DNA from: Caryophanales bacterium
GTDB taxonomy: Bacteria > Bacillota > Bacilli > Paenibacillales > CANHCR01
Length of the DNA: 64,000 bases
Direction: 5' to 3'
NCBI GenBank assembly: GCA_947459205.1
Contig: CANHCR010000006.1
Span: 1-64,000 of the forward strand
In this document: piece after piece, positions 51,236 through 61,340 of the stretch
Numbering within the stretch: the stretch's first letter is position 1
Layout of the letters: the number at the start of each line of letters is the position of its first letter
The notes under the pieces: model-generated
The model's input: the letters and a program-made list of their open reading frames with translations, nothing else
The model's database searches: none
What the model was told of the DNA's origin: nothing
Program-made: the position numbers and the translations under genes

Positions 51236-53629
51236 TTGCAAGCGAAGATCGGATTATTGCTTGAGTTTGATAAAATTACACGTCAGTTAGCGGAATGTGC
51301 GGTCACTTCGATGGCGAAGCGACTGGCGGAAGAATTGGCACCGGCGACTGTGCTCGATGAAGTGCAAATACGCTTGCGTGCGACTGATGAGGCATGCAAA
51401 GTCGAGCGTATCAAGGGCGGCGTCTCGTTCTCGGGGATTAGCGATAGTAGCGAGGCGTTAAAACGGTCGTTGATCGGGGCGATGCTGAGCACGCAAGAAT
51501 TGTATGCGGTGGCGCAAAATTGCGATGGCGCCCGTCGGTTGCGTCGCCAATTGTGCGAATTTCATGAGGAGCATGTGATTGCGTTGCTGGCGCATTTGGC
51601 TGAGCAAATGGTGGGCTACAAGGAACTGTCGCTAGCGATTCGCGCTTGCATCGATGAGCACGGACAGGTGCTCGATCAGGCGAGCGTTGAGTTGACGCGA
51701 ATTCGTCAAGAAATACGGGCGGCGGAATCGCGCGTTCGCGAGAAGTTGGAGCAGATGATTCGCAGCAGTTCGGTGCAAAAAATGTTGCAGGACGTGTTGG
51801 TAACAATTCGCAATGAGCGCTATGTGCTGCCAGTTAAAGCGGAATATCGCTCGTCGCTGAACGGGATTATTCATGATCAATCGGCTTCGGGGGCGACGCT
51901 GTTCATCGAGCCAGAAGCGGTCGTGCAGCTCAACAATCGCATGAAGGAACTGAAACTACGCGAGGAGCGCGAAATTGAGGTTATTCTTTACCGCTTGTCG
52001 GCACTCGTAGCAGACGTCGCGAGCGATTTGGAGATTGAACTTGACATTCTTGCACAACTCGATTTCATGTTTGCGAAGGCGAAGTTGGCCGCCAAACACA
52101 AAGCTAGTTTGCCGCTCATGAACGACGTTGGCTGGTTGCGCCTGCGCAAAGCACGCCACCCGCTGTTGAACGCCTCGCATGTAGTGCCACTCGACATTCA
52201 GCTTGGCCGTGAATTTCGCGGCATCGTTGTAACCGGCCCGAATACTGGGGGTAAAACGGTCGCGCTGAAAACGGTCGGCTTGCTGACGCTGATGGCGTTG
52301 AGCGGATTGTTCGTACCTGCCGAGGATGGCACGGAGCTCGCGGTTTTTCACGACATTTTCGCTGATATTGGCGATGAGCAAAGCATCGAGCAAAATCTGA
52401 GTACGTTTTCTGGGCATATGAAAAATATGATTGCCATTTTGCGTGATGTGGATGAACGCAGTTTGGTGTTGTTAGACGAGATGGGCGCTGGCACCGATCC
52501 TACGGAAGGGGCCGCTTTGGCAGTCGCAATTTTGGACTATTTGCAGCAGCGCACTTGCCGGTTTATCGCGACTACGCACTATAGTAGCCTCAAAGCGTAC
52601 GCCGAAGAGCAGTCAAATATCGTAAATGCGAGCGTCGAATTTGATGTGCAGACGTTGCAACCGACGTATCGCATGCTCATCGGTGTGCCTGGTCGAAGCA
52701 ATGCGCTAGCAATCGCTGAACGACTCGGGTTGCCCGATTACATTTTGGCGACCGCACGCCAGCAATTGAGTGAAGATGAGCAACGAGTTGATCGGATGCT
52801 CGGGTCGCTGGAGCAGCAACGAGTGCTTTTGGAGCAACAACAGCGTGAGTTCAGCGATTTACAGCAAAAGACGGCGCACATAAGAAGCGAGCTGGAATCG
52901 GAGCAGCAGCGCTTGCACAGTGAGCGCGAACGGATGCTTGAGAAAGCGCGCAACGATGCGAAAAGTATGCTTCATCAAGCGAAAGCGGAAGCAGAGCAAA
53001 TTATTACTGATTTACGCAAATTAGCGGCGCAGCAGCGCACCGCTGCGAGCGCGCCGATCAAAGAGCATCAATGGATCGAAGAGCGGCGTCGGCTCGACCA
53101 GCTTGAACAAAAATTCCAAGCGAATGACGAGCAGCCACAAGCACAGGCGAATGTCGATCAGTCGCCGCTTGCTGTAGGCGACGAAGTGTTTGTCAGTTCT
53201 TTTGGACAAAAAGGCATCGTCGCCGAACTCATCAATGAGCGCGAACTGGTTGTGCAGATCGGATCGATGCGATCGCGCGTGAAACGATCAGCGATTCAAA
53301 AATTGCGCAGCGCTACTCCGCCACATCGGCAGAAACCGTCACTTGCGCAATCTGGTGTGACGATTCAACGGAGCGCACAAGCACCAGTCAAGTTAGAACT
53401 GGATGTGCGTGGTATGACATTGGACGATGCCTTGATGGAAGTAGACCGCTATTTGTCGGACGTTGTGCTGGCGGGACTTTCGCAAGTGTTCATCATTCAC
53501 GGCGTCGGCACAGGCGTACTGCGAAAAGGGATTCAGCAACATTTAAAAAACCACCGCCACATCAAAAGCCAGCGTCCCGGCCGATACGGCGAGGGTGACT
53601 TGGGTGTGACAGTGGTGGAAATGAAGTAA
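51236..53629 (+). CDS. mutS2: MutS2 family ATPase/endonuclease
   Basis: 797 residues. MutS core and ATPase: GPNTGGKTVALK (Walker A), LVLLDEMGAGTDP (Walker B), STFSGHM and TTHY. A long coiled coil follows (about 510-620), then the KOW-like VGDEVFVSSFGQKG and a C-terminal Smr domain (LDVRGM, HGVGTGVLRKGI). In Bacillus MutS2 acts on collided ribosomes and limits recombination rather than mismatch repair. TTG 51236 is preferred since AGGTAGG is 8 nt upstream; GTG 51227 overlaps it. Confidence 0.94.
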   Translation: MQAKIGLLLEFDKITRQLAECAVTSMAKRLAEELAPATVLDEVQIRLRATDEACKVERIKGGVSFSGISDSSEALKRSLIGAMLSTQELYAVAQNCDGARRLRRQLCEFHEEHVIALLAHLAEQMVGYKELSLAIRACIDEHGQVLDQASVELTRIRQEIRAAESRVREKLEQMIRSSSVQKMLQDVLVTIRNERYVLPVKAEYRSSLNGIIHDQSASGATLFIEPEAVVQLNNRMKELKLREEREIEVILYRLSALVADVASDLEIELDILAQLDFMFAKAKLAAKHKASLPLMNDVGWLRLRKARHPLLNASHVVPLDIQLGREFRGIVVTGPNTGGKTVALKTVGLLTLMALSGLFVPAEDGTELAVFHDIFADIGDEQSIEQNLSTFSGHMKNMIAILRDVDERSLVLLDEMGAGTDPTEGAALAVAILDYLQQRTCRFIATTHYSSLKAYAEEQSNIVNASVEFDVQTLQPTYRMLIGVPGRSNALAIAERLGLPDYILATARQQLSEDEQRVDRMLGSLEQQRVLLEQQQREFSDLQQKTAHIRSELESEQQRLHSERERMLEKARNDAKSMLHQAKAEAEQIITDLRKLAAQQRTAASAPIKEHQWIEERRRLDQLEQKFQANDEQPQAQANVDQSPLAVGDEVFVSSFGQKGIVAELINERELVVQIGSMRSRVKRSAIQKLRSATPPHRQKPSLAQSGVTIQRSAQAPVKLELDVRGMTLDDALMEVDRYLSDVVLAGLSQVFIIHGVGTGVLRKGIQQHLKNHRHIKSQRPGRYGEGDLGVTVVEMK

Positions 53630-53645
53630 TCGTTTGACGCGCCAA

Positions 53646-54128
53646 TTATTGCGAGCAGAGGCGATAGACTTCGTCTAACATTTCCTCTTGTGTTTGCGGA
53701 TGTAGCGCCTTGTACGCGCGAATGATGCGCAATTCGTTTTCGCTGATTTTGTCATGAAAGGCCAGCTCAGATAATTGCGGGAAACCGATTTGATCGACGT
53801 CCAAAAAACCGATCAGCAGATCGTTGTTGTCGGCAAGGCGCACATAGATTTGCAGACCGATTACGCGCGGATAAAGCGCGGAAACAAATTCTTGTTTGAA
53901 ATACAAACTGCTGCGGCCAGCATCCAAAATCAACGGATTGGGCACTTCAGTTTCAATAAAATAAATCATGTGATCCAGCGAATAATGCAATTCTGACTCG
54001 TTCAAATTGAGTTTTTCGAGAATGCGCAACGCTTTATACCTCACACCTCTATAGTAAAAGAGACGTGCGGCCAGCAAACTAACAAATAAATACAACAGCA
54101 CGTTCACGGCAAAAATCAAATAGACCAC
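53646..54128 (-). CDS. Small membrane-anchored protein coupled to the GGDEF gene
   Basis: 160 residues, not recognised. One N-terminal membrane helix (LIFAVNVLLYLFVSLLAARLF), then a cytoplasmic part with mixed alpha/beta character (ISENELRIIRAYKALHP, EMLDEVYRLC). GTG 54128 has GAGGAGG upstream. It overlaps the end of the diguanylate cyclase gene by 13 nt and is co-transcribed with it, so it may take part in the same membrane signalling. Confidence 0.7.
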   Translation of the reverse strand: MVYLIFAVNVLLYLFVSLLAARLFYYRGVRYKALRILEKLNLNESELHYSLDHMIYFIETEVPNPLILDAGRSSLYFKQEFVSALYPRVIGLQIYVRLADNNDLLIGFLDVDQIGFPQLSELAFHDKISENELRIIRAYKALHPQTQEEMLDEVYRLCSQ

Positions 54129-55657
54129 GGTGCACCCTCCTCGTAACCGACGACCTGGTTGCGTCCACGCTTTTTCGCTTCGTAGAGCGCCGAATCGGCC
54201 GCTGCGAACAACTCTCGAGGTCTGCTCTTGTCGTCGGGGAATGACGATACTCCGATACTAACCGTCAGTTGTTGGTTCGGTTGCGTCTCCTCGTACGGAA
54301 ACACCGTCGCTTCAATTTGTTGGCGGATCTTTTCGGCGATTCGCAGTGCATCGGCTTTTGTTGTCGAACTAAGCAACACGACGAACTCCTCGCCGCCGAA
54401 ACGGAACGTCAAGTCTTCTTTGCGAACCGACTGTTTCAACAAACCGGCCAATTGAATGAGCAAATCGTTGCCCGCTAGATGACCGTTCGTGTCGTTATAA
54501 TTTTTAAAAAAGTCGATGTCAATCACCAACATCGAAAGCGGCATCTGGTGTTTGCGCGTGCTGTTATAAATCGTGTTGAGCATCTCTTCGAAAAAGCGCT
54601 GGTTGTGGAGTCCAGTCAAACCGTCGGTAATCGCCATCTCCTGCGTTTTGTGATACAGATTGGCATTGTAAATGGCCATCGCCGCTTGGTTAGCAAGCGG
54701 TAAAATTCGCTGCAAATCGCCAATCCCAAACGACTGACTGCTTACGTGATTATCGACCACAATGACGCCAATCGCTTCGCCGTGATTCAACAAAGGAACG
54801 ATGCCCAGTTCAGCAATGTCGAGCTGATCACCGAATCGCTGATTGAGCATACGCACATCATGCTCAGTGTTGAGCACGACCGGTTTGCAATGACGTAGCG
54901 CCTCATCGAGCACCGGGTGCTCATCTAGAGCAATTTCTAGTCCGCGAATGAATTCAATCAGTTCCTGATTTGTTTTGTCTGCACCTTTTTGCTGCTCGAT
55001 ATAATCTTCCATTGTCATCCGCTCACGCGTCGTAATTTTCCAAATGTGGATGACGTCCTCTGCCCGCAGTGAACCGATGGCAGCCTGTCCTTGCAACGAT
55101 TTGCCGTCAGCAGATAACAAAAATAGCATCGCGCGGTTGTAACCGAGCCCGTGCCCCGCCGTAATGCCAGTCAAAATAATGTGCAATATGCGGTCCAGTT
55201 CCAGCGTCCCTTGCAGCGCCGAGCCGATACTGCGGACGATGTTCAATTCTTTGGCTTGCCTAAACAATTGAGTTTGCCAAGCAATTCCGCGCTCTGTTTC
55301 CTTCGCTAAGAAACGTGCATAGTTGCTACTCAAAATGCCGACAGCGGCGTAACCGGCGAACAGAATGATATAGTCTTGTGTATGCAAACTAGGCGACAAC
55401 AACATCACGGCAATGAGCGCGACGACGGCAGCTGTGACGCCTCCGATGGTTGCAAATGAGAAGGCGCTGACGACGACGAAAATGAACAATGCCAAGGAGA
55501 GCCACTGGTCATTGATTAAAAGTGCACTGACGATGATAACGGACAGCAAAGATATGCAAAACAGCGCGCGGTTCCATGCTGGACTCAACATGAAACGCAC
55601 GCCATTGATGACCATGATGAAGATGAATGTGATACTGAGGGCGAGCAAAAGATTCAT
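54116..55657 (-). CDS. Diguanylate cyclase: membrane, GAF and GGDEF domains
   Basis: 513 residues. About four membrane helices (1-110), a GAF domain (about 140-330), then a GGDEF domain with the active-site FGGEEF and the product-inhibition I-site RKED five residues upstream. It is thus predicted to make cyclic di-GMP from two GTP and to be feedback-inhibited. Lacks an EAL domain. AGGAG precedes the ATG. It is divergent from the pseudouridine synthase gene. The GAF ligand is not known. Confidence 0.9.
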   Translation of the reverse strand: MNLLLALSITFIFIMVINGVRFMLSPAWNRALFCISLLSVIIVSALLINDQWLSLALFIFVVVSAFSFATIGGVTAAVVALIAVMLLSPSLHTQDYIILFAGYAAVGILSSNYARFLAKETERGIAWQTQLFRQAKELNIVRSIGSALQGTLELDRILHIILTGITAGHGLGYNRAMLFLLSADGKSLQGQAAIGSLRAEDVIHIWKITTRERMTMEDYIEQQKGADKTNQELIEFIRGLEIALDEHPVLDEALRHCKPVVLNTEHDVRMLNQRFGDQLDIAELGIVPLLNHGEAIGVIVVDNHVSSQSFGIGDLQRILPLANQAAMAIYNANLYHKTQEMAITDGLTGLHNQRFFEEMLNTIYNSTRKHQMPLSMLVIDIDFFKNYNDTNGHLAGNDLLIQLAGLLKQSVRKEDLTFRFGGEEFVVLLSSTTKADALRIAEKIRQQIEATVFPYEETQPNQQLTVSIGVSSFPDDKSRPRELFAAADSALYEAKKRGRNQVVGYEEGAPWSI

Positions 55658-55748
55658 CCGCGACGACTCCTAAAATTGCTTGATAAAGACATTATAAATT
55701 ATCATAAGAAAGAATTCATCTAAGTTTACAAAAAAAGGGGATATGTTC

Positions 55749-56513
55749 ATGCGAATTAATAAATTTTTGGCGGAGTCAGGCGTTGCTTCACGGCGTCAAG
55801 CGGATGAAATGATTGCGACCGGCAGAGTGACCATCAACGGTCAGCATGCCCAGCTCGGCAGCGTAGTCACAGACGCAGATATCGTTGCACTCGACGGCAA
55901 ACCGTTGCAGCAGAAACCCGCCAAACTCTATATCGCATTGAACAAACCAGTCGGCATCACCTGCACGACGGAGCATAAAGTGCGCGGCAACATCGTCGAC
56001 TTTGTCAACCATCCGCAGCGCATTTTTCCGATTGGCCGGCTCGATAAAGATTCGGAAGGCTTGATTTTGCTAACCAATGACGGCGACATCGTCAATTCGA
56101 TTTTACGCGCCGAACAGCGCAAAGAAAAAGAGTACATCGTCACGGTGGATCGGGAATTAACGGAAGCATGTTTGCAAGGGCTGGCAAGCGGCGTGAAAAT
56201 TCTCGGGCGAATGACGTTGCCGTGTGAAGTCGAGCAGTTGGCGCCGAACCGCTTTCGCATCATTTTGACGCAAGGGTTGAATCGCCAAATTCGCCGCATG
56301 TGTGAAGCGTGGGGCTACCACGTCAAGCGTCTGCGACGTGTGCGCATCATGAATATTGAACTGGGTGATTTGCCTGTCGGTCAGTGGCGGCCGCTCAGCA
56401 AACGCGAGCTTTCCGAGATGTTCGCGCTTTTGAAAAAAACCGATACTTTCGGTACAATAAATAAGAGTCAACAGGTAAATCAATCGAAACGTGAAAGGCG
56501 GGGACATAAGTAA
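55749..56513 (+). CDS. rluF: RluF-type pseudouridine synthase
   Basis: 254 residues from ATG 55749 (AAGGGG 8 nt upstream; ATG 55743 is too close). An N-terminal S4 RNA-binding domain (RINKFLAESGVASRRQADEMI) and an RsuA/RluB/E/F-type catalytic domain with catalytic Asp in IGRLDKDSEGL and the signature TQGLNRQIRRMCE. GNIVDFVNHPQRIFP favours RluF, which modifies U2604 of 23S rRNA in E. coli. One nt separates its stop from the ATG of ywhD. Confidence 0.9.
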   Translation: MRINKFLAESGVASRRQADEMIATGRVTINGQHAQLGSVVTDADIVALDGKPLQQKPAKLYIALNKPVGITCTTEHKVRGNIVDFVNHPQRIFPIGRLDKDSEGLILLTNDGDIVNSILRAEQRKEKEYIVTVDRELTEACLQGLASGVKILGRMTLPCEVEQLAPNRFRIILTQGLNRQIRRMCEAWGYHVKRLRRVRIMNIELGDLPVGQWRPLSKRELSEMFALLKKTDTFGTINKSQQVNQSKRERRGHK

Positions 56514-56514
56514 G

Positions 56515-57018
56515 ATGGAGCAACAAGACGCGAAGAAGAAATTGAATGCGCTGACAGTCGTCAGCAACAAGGAACATAAAGGATTTGGCGCGGGGGCGCT
56601 TGATTTAAGCAAACTTTCGAGCGTCATCATTGACGGTGCCGAAGCTTATATCGATATGGGTGCGATCCATGCCAAAAGCAAAATTGAAAAAGGCATCAAG
56701 TTCACGACGAACCGTGAAGATACGCCGAATGGACGCAAATGTTGGATCGTTTGGGTCGTTGTCGGACGCGATGAGCAGGACAACAAATTTTATGCCGGCG
56801 TGACCGTCTGTGAAATGGCTATCGATAGTGAAGCACGTCGTGGCTTCAAAATTCTTGCCGATCACGTCAACCGAATGGACTATGCGCTGAAAGGGCGCTT
56901 GATGCTAGACGGTTTGGACGATGTCGAAAAAGCCGCGCTTCGCAAAGTTCTGATCGACAATAGTCCGGACATGTGGGAGCATTCTTCAGACACTTTGAAA
57001 AACGGCCTGCAGTCGTAA
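56515..57018 (+). CDS. ywhD: YwhD family protein
   Basis: 167 residues from ATG 56515, with AAAGGCGGGG about 12 nt upstream. Conserved YwhD of Bacilli: LSKLSSVIIDGAEAYIDMGAIHAKS, KCWIVWVVVGR and DHVNRMDYALKGR. The function is not known. Beside a class A PBP, speE and speB as in Bacillus subtilis (ywhD-pbpG-speE-speB), which supports the call. It is co-transcribed with rluF. Confidence 0.88.
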   Translation: MEQQDAKKKLNALTVVSNKEHKGFGAGALDLSKLSSVIIDGAEAYIDMGAIHAKSKIEKGIKFTTNREDTPNGRKCWIVWVVVGRDEQDNKFYAGVTVCEMAIDSEARRGFKILADHVNRMDYALKGRLMLDGLDDVEKAALRKVLIDNSPDMWEHSSDTLKNGLQS

Positions 57019-57027
57019 ATGTTTAGG

Positions 57028-59013
57028 TTATTCTTCGCTCCACCATATACGCAATTTTTCCAGCCATGACTTTTCGATGGCTTGCTCATCCGGAAGCGAA
57101 ACGCTTGGCAACGGCGCTGCTTCCGGTTCGGTGACGCCCGCACAAAACTCAGCGGGTTCACTTCCTTTCAAAAAATGTTCAAGCCGTTGTCGACCGCACC
57201 CTTCACCGCCCAACTTTCCGCTTTGTTCTTCCACGTACACACTGACAACAGAATCCGGCAGATTGAACATTTTCGGCGGCACATGTGAAAGTGCGCGCTC
57301 TGTGAATGTGGCGAAAATCGGCGCGGCCATATACGTTTCGCTAGTGCTGATTTGTCTGCCTTGATCGTGCCCGATCCAGACGACGGTTACCAATTCCGGC
57401 GTATATCCGACCATCCACGCATCGGTATTGGTTGTGCCCGTCTTTCCCGCGACCGGTCGTTTCAATAGATGCGCCACACGATGCGCAGTCCCTCCCTCTG
57501 CAAACACACCTTCCAACATTTTCGTCAGCACAGCAGCCGTACCACTAGGAACGACTTGCTTTTGCAGCGGCTTATGCTTATAAATCGTCCGCCCACGGTG
57601 ATCGGTGATGTGCGTGATCGCGGTCGCTTGATTCAAGTAGCCGCCGTTCGCCAACACCCCGTATGCTTGCGCCAATTCGAGCGGACTGATTGGAAATGCG
57701 CCCAAAGCCAATGACGGCAACGGTTGCATCGGCGAATCGATGCCCAGTTTGTGCGCCACATCAATCACTCGCTCGGGACCGACTTCGAGCAGCGTTTTGA
57801 CCGCATAAATGTTATCCGACTGGGCAATCGCGCGCCGCATATCAATCCAATCGTGAGCGTAGTGGCCGCCAAAGTTTTTCGGTTCGTACGTCCGTTTGCC
57901 TTTGTCAAAATAAAACACTGCCGGTTCGCTACGATGCTTCGTTACCGCCGTCGCCCCATTCATGAGCGCGCTCAAATAAACGATCGGTTTGAAAGCCGAT
58001 CCAGGCTGTCTTTTGCTGGACAACACACGGTTGAACTGACTTTTGCGATAATCGCGCCCGCCGATCATTGCCTTGATATACCCATTGCGCGGATCGAGCG
58101 CCACCAGTGCAATTTGCAAATCCGGATACTCAGTTAGCAGTCGACGACTGGTTTCCTCTGCTTGTCGTTGCATATCGGAGTCTAACGTGGTGTGAATCGC
58201 ATGACCATGTGCCAACGTTTTTTGTCGACGAACAAAATCACTGAAATACGGAGCACTTGATGCGAGTTCGAGATTCCCACGTCGCAGGCTTAATCGCTCA
58301 TTTGCTGCTCGCTCCGCTTCCTTCGGGGACAGCGCCCCAGTTTCAACCATTGCGTTCAGCACTTGCTGCTGTCGATTTTTCGCTTGTTGCTCGTCGATTA
58401 GTGGCGAATAATATTTCGGTCCTTTCGGTATCCCAGCAATCATCGCACTCTCTGCCAACGTCAAATCGCGCGCACGCTTGTCAAAAAACGTTCGTGCCGC
58501 AGCCTCTACGCCGTATGCACCATGTCCGTAGTAAATACGGTTTAAATAACTCGTCAAAATTTTCTGTTTGCTCCACTGATGTTCCAATTGGAGCGTATAC
58601 ATCGCCTCAAGCCCTTTGCGACGCCACGTTTTCTCGTGCGACAAAAATAAATTGCGCGCCAATTGTTGCGTGATCGTGCTCGCCCCTTGCGATTTCTGGC
58701 GCTCCGAGATGTTGACCTTCACCGCGCGCGCAATTCCGCGCCAATCGAAGCCGGGATGCTCGAAAAACCGCCGGTCTTCAATCGCCAGCGTCGCATCGAT
58801 CAATGATTTCGGGACATCAGTCATTTTTAATGGTCGCGATCGCATCGAGACGTTTTGCGGCGCAAATACTTGACCACTATCATCAAGCAGCACACTTGCC
58901 TCACCTTCTTGGACTGCAGGCAACGGAATGCGCGCCGCCCACATCGTGCCACCCACCCCAACTCCTACGAAAAGTAACAAACCTAGGCAGGTCATGAGCC
59001 AATAACGTCGCAC
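57028..59013 (-). CDS. pbpG: Class A penicillin-binding protein (PbpG/PBP2d-like)
   Basis: 661 residues. An N-terminal membrane helix, a GT51 glycosyltransferase domain (EDRRFFEHPGFD with catalytic Glu; GASTITQQLARNLFL), and a transpeptidase with active-site Ser in SAFKP, SDN and KTGT. It polymerises and cross-links peptidoglycan outside the membrane. Gene order next to ywhD and speE favours PbpG (YwhE), a sporulation-linked PBP. Start GTG 59013 with GAGGTG upstream. Confidence 0.92.
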   Translation of the reverse strand: MRRYWLMTCLGLLLFVGVGVGGTMWAARIPLPAVQEGEASVLLDDSGQVFAPQNVSMRSRPLKMTDVPKSLIDATLAIEDRRFFEHPGFDWRGIARAVKVNISERQKSQGASTITQQLARNLFLSHEKTWRRKGLEAMYTLQLEHQWSKQKILTSYLNRIYYGHGAYGVEAAARTFFDKRARDLTLAESAMIAGIPKGPKYYSPLIDEQQAKNRQQQVLNAMVETGALSPKEAERAANERLSLRRGNLELASSAPYFSDFVRRQKTLAHGHAIHTTLDSDMQRQAEETSRRLLTEYPDLQIALVALDPRNGYIKAMIGGRDYRKSQFNRVLSSKRQPGSAFKPIVYLSALMNGATAVTKHRSEPAVFYFDKGKRTYEPKNFGGHYAHDWIDMRRAIAQSDNIYAVKTLLEVGPERVIDVAHKLGIDSPMQPLPSLALGAFPISPLELAQAYGVLANGGYLNQATAITHITDHRGRTIYKHKPLQKQVVPSGTAAVLTKMLEGVFAEGGTAHRVAHLLKRPVAGKTGTTNTDAWMVGYTPELVTVVWIGHDQGRQISTSETYMAAPIFATFTERALSHVPPKMFNLPDSVVSVYVEEQSGKLGGEGCGRQRLEHFLKGSEPAEFCAGVTEPEAAPLPSVSLPDEQAIEKSWLEKLRIWWSEE

Positions 59014-59101
59014 ATCATCACCTCACGTTCACAATCAATCATCCATATTATGCGAACTGCCCTAAAACCTTATGCGCGACCACACTACTCGAGGCGATAC
59101 A

Positions 59102-59129
59102 TTGCTTTTTTTCTGCAATCTAATATAAT
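59102..59129 (+). promoter_or_regulatory. Sigma-A promoter of speE-speB-ywiB
   Basis: TTGCTT at 59102-59107, a 16-nt spacer, TATAAT at 59124-59129, about 33 nt before the start codon. Confidence 0.6.
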
Positions 59130-59162
59130 CAATTTGTGATAATGGATGAGGAGGAACAAGAG

Positions 59163-59993
59163 ATGGAATTATGGTATACAGAGAAACAGACAGAACATTT
59201 CGGCATCACCGCAAAAATTAAGCGCACGTTTGTCAATGAAAAAACAGACTTTCAAGATTTGGCGATGATCGAGACAGAGGAATTCGGGCGCATGCTCGTA
59301 CTTGACGGCATGGTGATGACGACGATTAAAGATGAGTTTGTGTACCACGAAATGGTTGCGCATCCGGCTCTTTCGACCCATCCGAATCCGCGTCATGTAC
59401 TGGTCGTTGGTGGCGGCGATGGCGGCGTCATCCGCGAAGTTTTGAAACATAAAAGTGTAGAAAAGGCTGTGCTCGTCGAAATCGACGGCAAAGTGATCGA
59501 ATATTCGAAACAATTTTTACCGGAAATCGCTGGCAAACTTGACGACCCGCGCGTAGAAGTCATCGTTAACGACGGTTTCATGCACATTCATCAACATAAA
59601 AACGCATACGACGTGATCATGGTCGACTCTACCGAACCAGTCGGACCAGCGGCGCCATTGTTCGAAAGAGGATTCTATCAAGGGATTTTCGAAGCGTTAA
59701 AAGAAGAAGGCATTTTCGTCGCACAAACCGACAATCCGTGGTTCAAAGCGGACCTCATTCAGAAGGTGAACCGCGATGTCCGCGAAATTTTCCCGATTAC
59801 ACGCGTTTATGCAGCCAACATTCCAACATATCCGAGCGGTATGTGGACGTTCACGATGGGAAGCAAAAAGTACGATCCGCTCGAAGTAGCAGAGACAACG
59901 ATTGCCGACTTGGAGACGAAGTACTACTCGCCGCGCTTGCACAAAGCAGCATTCGTCTTGCCACGCTTTGTCGAGCAATTGACACAGGGGTGA
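59163..59993 (+). CDS. speE: Spermidine synthase
   Basis: 276 residues. Transfers an aminopropyl group from decarboxylated SAM to putrescine. Motifs: [36 protein letters not shown] and the catalytic Asp in [13 protein letters not shown] 59163 follows GAGGAGG. First gene of speE-speB-ywiB; speB begins 5 nt after its stop. Confidence 0.95.
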   Translation: MELWYTEKQTEHFGITAKIKRTFVNEKTDFQDLAMIETEEFGRMLVLDGMVMTTIKDEFVYHEMVAHPALSTHPNPRHVLVVGGGDGGVIREVLKHKSVEKAVLVEIDGKVIEYSKQFLPEIAGKLDDPRVEVIVNDGFMHIHQHKNAYDVIMVDSTEPVGPAAPLFERGFYQGIFEALKEEGIFVAQTDNPWFKADLIQKVNRDVREIFPITRVYAANIPTYPSGMWTFTMGSKKYDPLEVAETTIADLETKYYSPRLHKAAFVLPRFVEQLTQG

Positions 59994-59998
59994 GATCG

Positions 59999-60868
59999 AT
60001 GAGATTTGATGAAAAATATTCAGGCAACGTGTTTATCGCGAGCAGTGCCGAATACCAAACGGCGCAAGCGGTACTCTACGGCATGCCGATGGACTATACA
60101 GTCAGTTTCCGGCCAGGCGCTCGATTCGGTCCGACGCGCATCCGAGAAGTATCAATCGGACTTGAAGAATACAGTCCTTACTTGGATCGCTCGCTCGATG
60201 AAATCAGTTATTTTGACGCTGGCGACTTGCCGTTGCCATTCGGTAACGCAGCCCGTAGCTTGGAGATGATTGGCGAGTACGTCCGTTCGCTGTTAGCGGA
60301 CAAAAAATTCCCGCTTGGCATGGGTGGTGAGCACCTTGTTTCTTGGCCGGTCATTCGCGAGATTGCCGCACGCTATCCGGATTTGGCGCTCATTCATATT
60401 GATGCGCATGCCGATTTGCGCGAGCAGTACGAGGGTGAACCGCTCTCACACTCCACGCCGATTCGCAAAGCCGCCGATTTGATTGGTGGTGTCAATGTTT
60501 ATCAGTTCGGCATTCGCTCGGGCACGAAGGAAGAATTCCGCTACGCCCGCGAGAATATTAACTTGTACCCATTTGAGGTGCTCGAACCGTTGCAAAAAGT
60601 ATTGCCGTCTCTCGGCAATCGTCCTGTATATGTCACCATCGACATCGATGTGCTCGATCCATCCGCGGCTCCAGGTACTGGAACCGCTGAAGCAGGTGGC
60701 ATCACCTCGAAAGAGTTGCTAGCTGCGATTCATGCGATTGCGCGTTCGGAAGTAAACGTCGTTGGCGCCGATTTGGTGGAAGTGGCACCGATTTATGATC
60801 CAAGCGAACAGACACAAATTACCGCTGCCAAATGCATTCGCGAGATGCTGCTGGGATTTGTGAAATAA
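59999..60868 (+). CDS. speB: Agmatinase
   Basis: 289 residues from ATG 59999. An ureohydrolase with the Mn ligands in GGEHLVSW, HIDAHADLR and DIDVLDPSAAPGTGT. It hydrolyses agmatine to putrescine and urea, providing the substrate of SpeE. The frame is open far into speE, but only this ATG has a ribosome site (GGGGTGAG) and matches the family's N-terminus. Confidence 0.94.
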   Translation: MRFDEKYSGNVFIASSAEYQTAQAVLYGMPMDYTVSFRPGARFGPTRIREVSIGLEEYSPYLDRSLDEISYFDAGDLPLPFGNAARSLEMIGEYVRSLLADKKFPLGMGGEHLVSWPVIREIAARYPDLALIHIDAHADLREQYEGEPLSHSTPIRKAADLIGGVNVYQFGIRSGTKEEFRYARENINLYPFEVLEPLQKVLPSLGNRPVYVTIDIDVLDPSAAPGTGTAEAGGITSKELLAAIHAIARSEVNVVGADLVEVAPIYDPSEQTQITAAKCIREMLLGFVK

Positions 60869-60870
60869 AG

Positions 60871-61275
60871 ATGAAACATGCAGTGGCAATCGAACTGATC
60901 CATCACGGCCAGACAGACCGGCTGCAAGTAACCGCTCAAGGTGAATACTATGAAGTGGCGCCGCTCGGTTATTTGCGCTATATCGAGCATGACGAACAAA
61001 ACGGAGAGACAGCTACGACCATTCGTTTATTGCCCGATGAACTGCGCATCCAACGGCGTGGAGCGGTAGAAAGCCAACTCACCCTTAAACCGGCAGAACG
61101 AACGGCAATCCAGTATCGGATGGGCGGACTCAATCTTCAATTGATCGCGTACACAAAAAGACTCGAATTTCATTGGACTGGATGCGAGGGGAACATCGTT
61201 TGTCACTACGAGTTATGGCAGCATGATGAACGACTTGACAGCATAAGATTAACGCTCAACGTCAGCCTCATTTGA
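60871..61275 (+). CDS. ywiB: YwiB/DUF1934 beta-barrel protein
   Basis: 134 residues. DUF1934: a small calycin-like beta-barrel of unknown function in Bacilli (YLRYIEHDE, TIRLLPDELRIQRRG, HYEL). ATG 60871 begins 2 nt after the speB stop, with a poor ribosome site, so translation may be coupled. Gene order matches Bacillus, where ywiB precedes rpoE closely. Confidence 0.82.
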   Translation: MKHAVAIELIHHGQTDRLQVTAQGEYYEVAPLGYLRYIEHDEQNGETATTIRLLPDELRIQRRGAVESQLTLKPAERTAIQYRMGGLNLQLIAYTKRLEFHWTGCEGNIVCHYELWQHDERLDSIRLTLNVSLI

Positions 61276-61299
61276 CAAGTCATTTATTTACAGTACAAT
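61272..61299 (+). promoter_or_regulatory. Sigma-A promoter of rpoE
   Basis: TTGACA at 61272-61277, a 16-nt spacer, TACAAT at 61294-61299. The -35 box is a perfect consensus. Confidence 0.75.
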
Positions 61300-61340
61300 G
61301 TTATTACTAAATCATTGTGTTTGGGAAAGGTGTGTTTTCA

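Noticed and set aside
59738-59998. N-terminal extension of agmatinase into speE
   Set aside because: The frame is open but lies inside speE in another frame; ATG 59999 has a ribosome site and fits the family.
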